From Hysterium pulicare CBS 123377 (taxonomy: Eukaryota > Ascomycota > Dothideomycetes > Hysteriales > Hysteriaceae), in NCBI GenBank assembly GCA_000467715.1, contig AJFK01000321.1, positions 1 through 25,807 on the forward strand: DNA of 25,807 nucleotides, read 5' to 3'. The notes beneath the pieces were generated by a model. The model worked only from the letters and a program-made list of their open reading frames with translations. It did no database searches and was not told the origin of the DNA. Each line of letters starts with the position of its first letter. The stretch's first letter is position 1. Positions 10,694 through 21,037 of this stretch are shown piece after piece. The position numbers were made by a program, and so were the translations under genes.

Positions 10694-11254
10694 GAGTAAT
10701 ATACTCCGCTAAAACCACATTACCAAGGTCAAGAGTTGCATGCGGACAGTAATGAGAGTCATTACGAAGTTGATACGCAGCTCAGATTCCAACGTAATAT
10801 GACAGCCACTGGGGGTGCTGTTCAGGTGACTTTGCTGACTCGAGGGACCTGTCCTGAGGACGTAGATTCCACCTTTAGAAATTAAGATCGTTCGAAAGCT
10901 GTCCTCTTCGCCTGTACTGCTTCCTTCACGCCGCAGAGCATTGAATATGTCACGGTCAGGCGATGCGAGATATGATTGTTCCCGAGAGGACTTTTTGAAT
11001 ATGATACAGAGGCACTGCTGCTGACAGCCAAGGCACAGTACAAGTGTCGAATTGACTCATATGTGGAAATTTCGCCATTCCCTCCAGTCACCTTGACACA
11101 CATATATCTCGTCAATAGTCTCTCTTCCTACCATCATTCTTCACTTTTCATTCTACTTCGATACACTACACGGTATCGACAATCCCTTTGACAAACAATA
11201 CTTCAAATTATTTCCTCATTCAATTCTCTATCTCAGCCATCGGTTCTTGAGAAC
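10694..11254. other. Intergenic, probable promoter of the secreted peptidase relative
   Basis: About 560 bases with no convincing coding signal. The 150 bases before the next start codon are rich in T and C (for example ctctcttcctaccatc near 11119), as is common in fungal promoters. No RNA gene or repeat seen. Confidence 0.4.
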
Positions 11255-13496
11255 ATGTTTTCTATTCTTTGTATCTTATCGACACTATCACTTACCCTCG
11301 CTATTGCTACCGCTCCGCCATATCCTCTCACCCCCAGAGAGGATCACAACAACTCTTCGTCATTCCAATTTGTTGGCTGTGATCCAGGACAAAAATCAAA
11401 TATATCTCTGGCATTCGATGACGCAATAAGGATGGCGAAAGCAATTGGCAGCATCGACTTCACAGAAGATGTTGCCGCGATCGACTTTTTTGGCCCATCC
11501 GGGCGTCAACAACTTAATAATACCGCTCGGGCTTATGTGGAGCCTTCGTTTCTCACTGTCGCAAACTCTTCATGGACTATAACAGCATATTGCAGAGCGA
11601 CACCTGATGGGCTCACAGATCAGCATTGCCTTCCGGTGTCTTTCCATGCTCCCGATTTAGCCTCTAGCACAACGCCGTTCATAAATGGAAGCCAAAATAC
11701 TGAAAATTCTTCCATCCACATATTGTTTTGTGATCCATTCTTCCTACAACCATCATTGGATCAACAGGTTGACTATGTCGTCAATAATCTGCCTTGGTTC
11801 GACAAATTTCGTTTGGACAAGTACAGCCAAAACACTGGTACGTTATTTTTTTTTCGGTAACATACACGATCACGAAGATTTCGTACTTTACAAAAGATTC
11901 ATGGACGAGTTTGGTTCTCCAACACCCTACGTACTCTGCGTGTTCTGTGTTCTCACTTGTGTTCCCTTTGGGTAACCTTTGAAATTGTAATAACATAATC
12001 AGGGACGTCTGTTTTGCGCGCACTACTTAAACCATCGAAGGTTTTAACTACAGCCCTTGGATTTACACCGTCAGATATTTGGGGTGTGTTGTCGACAGTC
12101 GTCAGTAACGGTACGACTGCTTCGAGTATTTTTATGTACATGATGCCGCTCTATGGGCCCACAAACAGCAGAATCCTTGCACATCTTTCGGATCAGCAGA
12201 ATTCTTCATGGTCCGCAATGAATTGTGAGCATTTTGCATCCCCATTTGACCCTTGTTCTGAAACATTCCTGACAATGGCTTAACTTAGCTGATAATTATG
12301 CGCAATATGCCCTGGCAAGATACGTTGAAGGCAGGACTGGCGAGTATCCTTGGCTTCCAACGGTAAATCCGGACCAAGATCCGTCCAAAATCATAGTTCA
12401 GAACAAAGAGGGGTATAATTGGCTGCTGAATTATACAGCTTACCACTCGACCAACCCAGACTACACAAAATTGACCATTGATTGTACTAACTTGAGTGAA
12501 ACTTGCTATCAGACTGTGTCAAACTTGACAGAGTACGGTGCTCTTATAAAGAATTTCACGGAAACCTCCTGGCTACAGGACCTCAACTATCCAGACATCT
12601 ACAAACAGAAGCGTGATACATTTATGGAAGATCTGCAGAAGAATTTGAGCACATCAACCACTACCAACGAAGGAAATCTGTCCAAGCCCGTAATTAAATG
12701 TGCCAACCCGGGAAACGATGTATCATCCGGTGCAGTATTTGCATTCAAGCGACCTGAAGCGTACAGTTATATCAACTCGCTCTGCGCCGGTTTACAAGAT
12801 TGGGACGACGAGATTGTACCCTTTATCTCTGAGGGAAATGGGACGACTACCGATGGCCGACCAAAAAAACCAGAAATGATGTGGCAAGATCCGCTCATAG
12901 GAACCAACAATATGCTCTGGGTCGTCCTAGGTCTGAATCAAACAAAGTGTGGGAATACATTTCGTTTGAGGTCGGCTCTCTCTGGATGGGTGGACAGTGA
13001 CCAGACCTCCAATTGCGTAAACCCCTTCATGCAGATCATCGATGGAGTAAGTTAGAGCTATTCCTCTTTGAAAGCTTCCACATCAGATTACTAACAATTT
13101 CCAGTGCGATACAGCGGGCGAGGATCCCAAATATGGTGGTACGCTGACACTAGGATGCATGGTGAGTTATTCAAAGCACATCGCTGACGCCATACGGAAT
13201 TATCAAGACATTTCAGCTAACTCATTCGCTAGGTGTTCTCGGTTCAAGCAAGGTCTCGTGATGATCATCTAACTTACTCTACGACTGCCGGGAACATCGT
13301 GTGCAAGGAAACAGATACATCAGCATTTAATATTACGTTGCCGTCCATCACGAACGGTACCTGTACTTGCTTCCTTTCGGGAATTCCAAACGTGGGAAAA
13401 GTGTTCTGCAAACCCGCTGCGGGATGTTCGTCTATTCAATCCACCCCAACCTGGGACATATACGAGATGAATCAGTTGCGAGAAAAGTGTCCCTAG
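11255..13496 (+). CDS. Secreted lysine-specific/deuterolysin-like metallopeptidase relative, zinc motif apparently lost
   Basis: Five exons: 11255-11837, 12003-12224, 12289-13046, 13105-13161 and 13233-13496. The introns are 165, 64, 58 and 71 nt. The product has 627 residues. Residues 1-17 form a signal peptide (MFSILCILSTLSLTLAI), and many N-x-S/T sites suggest a glycosylated extracellular protein. The first half follows fungal secreted M35-like peptidases: FVGCDPGQ near the mature N-terminus, a FCDPFF motif, a PLYGP segment, and SDNYAQYALARY at 269-280. Where these peptidases carry HExxH, this protein reads TSVLRALLKP (residues 196-205), so both histidines and the glutamate appear replaced. 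The second half is cysteine-bearing and I do not recognise it. All exons join in frame with good splice sites, so the gene looks intact. It may be a pseudoenzyme. The family assignment rests on remembered motifs only. Confidence 0.7.
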
Positions 13497-14763
13497 AACC
13501 AGGATTTATCGGAACTTTTCTGTCAATGTTTAATATGGCTATCGGGAAACAAAGCGATAGCTGAGGGGCACATCAGCCCCAATGTTGAAGAAAACTGCTC
13601 TTGAGATTTCTGGAGTTACGGCCTAGGGGTCTAAACCAGTAATTTGTGCATCTATGGAAAGGATCTAAATCTTACTACGAGCTCCTGCTCTAGAACCTGC
13701 ACTTGTTTATGCTTTGAATCACATATTTCCTTCTCTTTAAGTGTTTACGTCTTCGATTCAACGCTCATAGCCTCATAGCCAGCGCATAAATCATCGAAAT
13801 ATCTTTGGTGGCCTTTAATTCCACCCTCGAAATGGTTCAGGAATCCAATTTCGCGGCATTCGCAAACCCGACTCTATCGAATCAATCATTACTCGCAGTG
13901 GGGCAATGAAGGCTAAGACTATCCCCACTCAAATCTCAGGAGCCCAATACATATCCACAGAACACCATCTCTTCACTCCGCTACCTTCCCTTATCATGGT
14001 CATCGGCACAGATAAACCCATTGCCTGCGCCAGCATAAAGACTAGAATGTAGCACTCTCCGTCCTTCGAACCCCAAACTCGTACCCTATTCCTCAGCGCC
14101 TCCACGGTGGTGTAATTGTATGTCATACTACAAAATTCTTTTCCTACTCCAGTCCATATAGATCATTTTTTTATATGCTACTTTCGGACTAATCTCACGG
14201 ACTGCAACTTGCTTCATTACTTGCCTTCATAACCATACAGATCGCGGAATCTACTAGCCATGCTTTCCATATTTTGACATGAGCATCAGTTCCCGAATAT
14301 ATCCTAGAGTTCCAGATGAGAATCTTCACCATTTCCCCATCTCAGCTTCTCTATCCTCACCTCATGGAGTCTCTCATCCACGCCTCTTGCATTCCCCTTT
14401 CCCTTTCAATAAAAGTCCCAACAGTCCACTCCTCAGCATAAGCCTCCCCTCTCCAACTCTTCCTACCTTAAACACTCAATCACTAGCATTTTTTACCTAA
14501 CTCCCAGACCTCTCTAATCCGCCTAACTACGCCTGTCTAAAGGAAAGGGATGGAATTCAAACGTAGAGGATACGACGGAGTCATGTTTCACGAAACTGGG
14601 AAGAATAAGCGGTGCTGAAATTATGTGATCAAGAGTCTTAAAGCTAAACACATAGCGCCATCTACCTTTCTAAAAGAGTCTCAACCAGGACAAATATTTA
14701 ATATACAATATAATTAGATACCCGGACACCGATAAACCTCGTCACTACCCCAATATCGACCCA
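13497..14763. other. Intergenic, convergent 3' region
   Basis: About 1.27 kb between two convergent stop codons, long for 3' ends alone. A minus-strand open frame of 65 codons (13929-14126) and a plus-strand serine/proline-rich frame (14279-14500) are present, but neither has a recognisable motif. AT-rich stretches lie near 14690-14720. No gene supported. Confidence 0.4.
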
Positions 14764-16072
14764 CTACACATAATCCGGATCATGCTGATAAAGAAGTTGC
14801 TGTCCCCTCTCAAACCTCTCATTTCCCACCAAAGGCGAATAATGAGCTTGCCGCTCTCCTCCATACGCTGTAGGTGTACCCGTAGAGCCCATCCCCCGAG
14901 GTCCCTCCATCATCATTCCCTCTTCTTCCTCGCTATCACCGACGAAGTCACCCTTCTTTGTAGTTCTCCCCTGAGCTTTAAATGCTTTCTTGCCTTGCTT
15001 GTAATCGCTTCCTGGTCCCACGAGAATGCGGCCCGGGTGAATAGCGTTGAGGGATAGGAGGGCGATGAGCATGGGTAAGGCGTCGAGGACGTACATGTAG
15101 ATTTCGTGGTTTGGCAGGGGGTTGTTGAAGCCTAGACCCATGAGGAATTCGGCGAGGCGGTAGGCGATTCGGAGCTAATAGAAACGAGTGTTAGTCTACG
15201 TTGTTTGATGAGATGAGATTGTGGGACCGGAACATACCGTGATCAAGATCAAGACGAAATACATTGTATAAGTGAGCCATCTCCACTTGCGGTTATGCGA
15301 ATCCCTGTGTCCCGCCTTCTCTATATCCAGCATCTTCTTATGGAAGCCGATGATCATCGCGAAGAAAAAAAGGATGAAAGCTTGCTGGACACCGATACCC
15401 GCCTGGTAGATGTGAAGGCCGATCTCTATGTTGCCTGAAGGGGCTCCGGGGCCTGTCATGATAGCTCCGGTAGCTTGGACGAGGAATGCTAGGATATCGA
15501 ACCAGACGAAGTATTTGCCGATCGAGGTGGCTTTAATCTTGAAGACGCATTTTGAGGGGAGGAAATAGAACATTGTGCGACCGGCGCACATGTAGACGAA
15601 GGCGTTGATCCCTGGAACTCTATCAGAATCTGCGGGTTTTATATTAAGTGGTGATGTACTTACAGAAGGAGCTAGAGCGAAGAGAAGAGAGCTGCTGGAT
15701 GCATAGTTTCTGTTTTGCTGATCTTTCGTGCTTAGGGTTCGGAAGGCGAAGGATAGGAATTCCCATGCGCTACCCATGATGATGACCCAGCAGAACCCCT
15801 TTCGTAGATGATTAGCTACAGCTTAACTATGAAAATGTAAATGGTCCTACCTTCTTGTAATAAAATGCTTGGAAGACATGTGCAAGCGTCACGAGGAGGA
15901 ATATTCCGCAGAAGATGGCCGCAAGAGCGAATGAAGGGTAGAATTTGTAGTAGGAATTGCATGAACCTGGAGGCACATGTCCGTTGTTATCCGGTATTGC
16001 CGATACACAGGAGGCTGAGCCTGTAGATGATGTATACGTTGTGGTGGCCGTAGTTGTTGTCGTCGCAGACAT
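14764..16072 (-). CDS. RTA1-family seven-transmembrane protein (lipid-translocating exporter/stress resistance type)
   Basis: Exons on the minus strand: 15851-16072, then 15238-15798 (probably itself split by a 48-nt intron at 15612-15659), then 14764-15174. The flanking introns are 52 and 63 nt. The product has about 381 residues. A Ser/Thr-rich N-terminus (residues 2-20) precedes seven hydrophobic segments. RTA1 landmarks include SYYKFYPSFALAAIF, SAWEFLSFAFRTLS, INAFVYMCAGRTMFYFLP, FDILAFLVQATGAIM, and LRIAYRLAEF after the last intron. The C-terminal tail after the helices is long, hydrophilic and acidic to glycine-rich. RTA1-type proteins sit in the plasma membrane and are linked to lipid asymmetry and resistance to toxic compounds; the substrate of this member is unknown. 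The start at 16072 is the first true ATG of the frame. The exact junction near 15612-15660 is unsure. Confidence 0.88.
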
Positions 16073-17752
16073 AGTGATACGATGCAGCAAGGAGCAACAG
16101 CTAACAATTACTTGTGCAAACAGATAGAAGAAGTATTATTATAGAAAAGAAGACGAATTTGGAACTTGGGTTGTTCATTGATAGGACTTTCGTGGTCAAC
16201 TGTCCACCTCATATATACTCCGATCATGTATTCACTGCCTTCGTATTCAGAGCTCGCGACATTATTTCACTAAAAGACTAAGATCAACGGTGCTGTAAAG
16301 CCTCATACCGCACATGCCTAAGAAGGAGCGTTGCTTTTCCACATCCGCAGACATCGTTTGAAACCAAGGTCTACTACAGACGTCAGTGATATGATGGGTA
16401 CACGCTTCAACGGCTTATTCGGGGTCCTATGAGCTTAGCCCCGCTCCAAACCCTCGGATTAGGTAAGATAAAAATGCGAGAAAGGGCAGCATTGCCTGGT
16501 TTCTGCGAGTTTTGTAAGGCTGAGCAGAACTGACAAAGTTGACAAGCTTCCAGCACGGACCCGCTCGCTGGATTCAATCCAAAGAGGAAATTCGCGATAC
16601 GGCTAATATGCGGCGACAACTGCAATGACTGACATCGTTCTATTAATATATCAAATCCTGGAACTCCACTTTCAGATATGAACTGCAAGGAAAGGATTCG
16701 ATTTGATGTGAAAGACTTAAATTAGGAACACCTGTAGCAGCAGAAAGAGCCTCAGCAGAACAAATCATGAGTGTTGGATGGATGACGTTGCTGGCGTAAA
16801 GCAGGGGTTTGGTTGTTTCGAGGCCTATGCTTTTAGACTCCAAGCCCTGCATTGGGAAAGGGTATTGCTCTCTGAATTGGATCACATAGCTTGTCATCTA
16901 TCAATGGCTCCTTGTTTCAATTTGGGCTCACTGCAAGTGCAAGCCCATCGTGTGTGCATAGCCATTCGGGCACCTGTTGGACCAATGGCAACCAAATGCT
17001 TCCTCACCTGTGGTGGGTTGGTTCGTTAAGGGATCGAATTGGACAAGAGACATCTGTAGACATGGCAAGCTTAAACAGTAAAGCAACAGACCGACCCTCA
17101 TGATGAATCATAACGGTAGTCCAGATTTTGGGTTGTACGAGACCACACAGGCACAATGAATGTGATAAAAGTTGGACACTGGGCTGCGCATAAGCCTCAC
17201 AACAACTCTGTATGCTGAGGGTATCCAAATAGTTGGCCTTAGTAATATAATGAAAAGGGTATATCTAGCCCTCAGCGCATGCCGAAACTGTTATCTGTAT
17301 AGCCTTCTGTTCTTGATTGTGTAGGAAAAGGTAAATTATGATAAATTACGACGCTCATGAAGAGAGTGGAAGGTTGGACGTTACATAAGTAAAAACCTTG
17401 GCACACGTGAGAGCGTGTCGCGCTGCTTAGCGTTCTAGAGCGTTTGCGACGGCATGACTATCATTTCTCCACCTCAAAACCTCTGACATACTTATCGCCA
17501 TCTATTATCCTATTCTTGGGCTGGACTGACTCCAGCAGACTCTGGTTCTGTGTTATTCACTGCCGTGGGAGACACAACGTTGGTCTGATCAATTTAAGGA
17601 TCTTTGGATACCCCACACGACCCAACCGCGCCACCTCACGCTTCACAACGACCACGACGGTCTCACCCCAGTTCCTTCTTCAGACTGTCATTTGCACCTT
17701 AGGGGCCGTCCTCTGAGTTTGGGCTAGGTCCCAGCAAACCTCTGACATCATC
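16073..17752. other. Divergent intergenic region upstream of the RTA1 and DUF4211 genes
   Basis: About 1.7 kb carrying the promoters of both flanking genes. Open frames of up to 93 codons on both strands (for example 16407-16688 minus, 16778-17029 plus) lack recognisable motifs. A CACGTG core lies at 17404-17409. No RNA gene, repeat or mobile element seen. Confidence 0.45.
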
Positions 17753-20093
17753 ATGCCCAAAGCAATCCGCAAGCGACAAACTACTCTGAACTTCACACCC
17801 TTACCATCATCGTCTCCCGGTGCAACGAGTTTGTCATCCCAAGTCCGGGATAGAGCTGCGAAAGTTGCCTACAGTGGTTCACCGAGCCCAGCAAAGAAGA
17901 GGAAGGTTGACCATGGGCGGAAGAGAGCTCGGATCAGTGTGAGCGATGACGAGGACGAGGATACCTTCAGTAAGTCCATTGAAGTCTCCACTTAGTTCTT
18001 GATTCCATTGGAATGTTTGCTAATATGTAAATAGCCAACCCTCCAGCATTACCTACTCCGGTCAAATCCTCCTTCGGACCCAAGAGCGCCTCAAGATCAA
18101 CATTTGGCGCAAATAGTGGAACACCTAATACCTCTCCTATTGGGTCAAGGATGCGCACACACACTGGAATGTTCAGCAGTTCCGATACACAGGGGATGAT
18201 CGAACTATCTAGTAGTGACAGTTCCAGCACTCTCCCAGAAACCACCACTCGGCATACAAGACAAACCCAAAAATCTGCGCCCAAGTCAAGCAGGAATGCG
18301 CATCAGATGGATGTCTCTGATTCAATCCGAACACCGCAACAGAAACGGTCTGGCTTGCGAACCAAGGGCAAAGCGAAAGCAGTCCAAGAAAGTAACTCTG
18401 ATTCATACAAGGCTCCTCGGACCAGAAAGAGTGCCACGAAAAAGAAACCCATCGCAATCTCAAGCGATGAAGACTCCGAATCTGAAGATCAAGACTCCCG
18501 TCAAATAACAGGCGGCCGCAACTCTAGACGAAAACCCCTCCCAACCAAAATTGATGGAAGCGAATCTAGTACTGACGAAATGCCAACGTCTTCTCCTCTG
18601 AAGAAACCTCGAAAACCCTACAATCGAAATGCTCCCAAGCGGTCAGATTCTTTTGAGGTCCCAGATGATGTGGTGGAGCTGGAAAGCGATGAAGAGGAGG
18701 GCGATGCACTTCCAACTCCGCGTAGACTATCGCAACGGCGGGACAAAAGAAGAGCCCCGACTCCTGAAGATGAGGAGAGCGATGAAGATGACGATGACGT
18801 CGTGATGACTAGCTACCGAAGGCGGAGTGTAAGGACTCCCGAACGTAAACACAGCCGCCGAGAAGAGGAAGACCTCAACGAAGATCTCGAATTTCTGCAA
18901 TCGTCAGGTCGGTTGGATAAGACTCGCCCAAGAACTACAGCTAAACAGAATGAAAGACAGTCTGCTTTGGAACGGTTGAAGCGGCGTAGAGCGGGAAAAA
19001 AAGTTGAATCAGTTGGGTCGGAAGGACCCGTCCAGAGACAATCTCGCGCCCTCTATGATACAGACTCAGAAGTCGAGGAGGTAGTTGATGACGAAGATAA
19101 AGTAATGGACTACGATGACGAGGTTGAAGATCCAGTACCTACTGGGTACCGTCGCGCCGACGCTTTGGACATGTTTCAGGAAGACGACAATGATGCCGGC
19201 TTTGTCGTTCAAGACGAAGACGAAGGCACCGATTTACTAGGAGCACCCGCCCAACTTCCCCTCCAATTCAGCAACCTAAGTCGTGCCAAGGCCAAGGATC
19301 TTTTCAAATACGCTGTAGAATGGATTGTCCAAAAGAAGATTAACCCAGCATTTGAGATGGATGACGAGATATATGGCCTCACATTCCAAAAGCTCGATGA
19401 TGAAGTTAAGGGCTTGGCAGGATCGAAGTTTACTTCGTCAGTCTGGACTCCGGATTTCACTCGAGCGCTGAATTCGCGTCCGGATATGGCTCTAGATGAG
19501 ATACCCAAGGACATACGTGCCATCATGGCACCTCACTGCGAAGCATGTAACCGCAAGACGCATCCAGCTACGTGGAGTATCCAGTTCACCGGCAAACCTT
19601 ACCATCATTCGACGCTGGAGCCAGTTTCGGACGACGAGGATTCAGACGAGGAAAATGAAGGTGATGGAAAAACCTATAATAGTCAAGGACAGTCCATCCC
19701 TGATGAGAATAGGAGCTTCACGGTCGGAAAGTAAGTAATCAACCAGAAAGTTCTCTCGTAACTCTAAACACATTTCTAACAACCTCATCTAGGTACTGCA
19801 TGCGCAACGCCCAAATGTCACACACCCTCAACCACTGGCGCTACCATCTCAACGCCTGGGTCGTCGACTATCTAGTCAAAACCGGCTACTGTACCGCGGA
19901 GCAGATCGTCGAACGCGACTCTTGGTCTATCAAAAAACGCCGCAAATACGCGAATAAGATCGTCGATGAGATGGAGGAACACGGCGAGATTAAGAGGTTG
20001 TATAAGGATTATAAATTGCAGATTGATGCGGCGGTGGAAGAGAAGCAGCAGACTTGGGGACGGAATGGGGATGTTAGGGATTTTATTGGATGA
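17753..20093 (+). CDS. DUF4211-domain nuclear protein with acidic, SIM-like and PIP-like motifs
   Basis: Three exons: 17753-17969, 18035-19730 and 19793-20093, with introns of 65 and 62 nt. The product has 737 residues. The N-terminus carries RKRQTTLNF (residues 6-14), close to a PCNA-interacting motif, then a classical nuclear localisation signal (PAKKRKV, 46-52). The middle (about 70-455) is disordered, with alternating basic and acidic serine-rich tracts. Within it are several hydrophobic-plus-acidic motifs such as ISVSDDEDED (61-70), IELSSSDSSS (128-137), IAISSDEDSE (212-221) and VVELESDEEE (285-294). From about residue 458 lies the conserved DUF4211 region: GFVVQDED, a helical block, CEACNRKTHPATW (possible metal site with C574, C577, H582), then GKYCMRNAQMSHTLNHW. 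DUF4211 has no settled function; a nuclear, chromatin- or DNA-linked role is my inference from the NLS and motifs. Confidence 0.88.
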
Positions 20094-21037
20094 TGGTTTG
20101 CTGCGTGGTAGGGTGGGGTGGGATAGTGATGTTCTGGATTGCTTTAGAGGTTTCGATGTCTGGGTAAGGGGCTCATGAGGCTGACTAGTGATGAGCTGTG
20201 GCTTTGGGTGCTTTTCTGAATAGTCTACCGATTTCGGAGGCCTAGGATGATATTTGCTCTTTTGAATAGATTCATGACATTGATGCACACCTAAGTCCAA
20301 CCTAATCCCTGAACTTTCCTCATCTTCAAAACACTTGAACAGCAAAAGGACGCTCTTCCCCCAACTCCATTTAACGGTGAACACTTCTACGATCGAAGAC
20401 TAAAAAGCAAAAGGAAAAAGATGACAAAATAACGTCTACTCGAACCCTCGAGCAGCAAAAAGTTCAGAGACCCCAGCCTCCTATGAAAACACCAAAGACT
20501 TGGGTGGTGTTTTATCATCCGGGTACTACCAACTAGTAAAACTGATGTCTCAGACGCCACGCTTCGTCTGCCCGGGCCAGCAGTGGGCTACTGACAACGG
20601 GGACGAAGAATTATATATCATATATAGGATTAGATGGCTAAATGGTAGGAAATTGGAAGGGGATTTCTGGGTAGGGCGGTCTAGGCTTTGCTGGTAAGGG
20701 AGAAGTTAGGAGATAAGGAGCGGTGAGGAGATGGAGGAATGACAGTGGGGCTGTGAAGTGAGTTCGTGGTGAAAAATGGCTTGATACTTGCTTGCTTGGT
20801 TATCATTGATCCACAGAATTATGCTTTTTAATGTTCGTCATTCATTTATCGATGTTGAAGGTATCTAACGTTTGCTACTTATACAACCACTGGCTACGTT
20901 AGCCCACACTGTTGAAGATATGTGGAAAGTCGCAGAAGCCCAATCCCGAAAAACGCAATATGCCAATATTCATCCATCATGGCGCTTTAACCAAGGAGAT
21001 TGGTCAAGAAAAGTCACTCCTTGCAGATACCAAGTCT
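20094..21037. other. Intergenic, convergent 3' ends
   Basis: About 940 bases between the DUF4211 and F-box stop codons. Open frames are short and without motifs; the longest, on the minus strand, overlaps the DUF4211 3' exon. No RNA gene or repeat recognised. Confidence 0.45.

Noticed and set aside
13929-14126. 65-codon minus-strand open frame beginning MTYNYTTVEALRNR
   Set aside because: Composition looks protein-like, but there is no known motif, no neighbouring exon and no supporting context.
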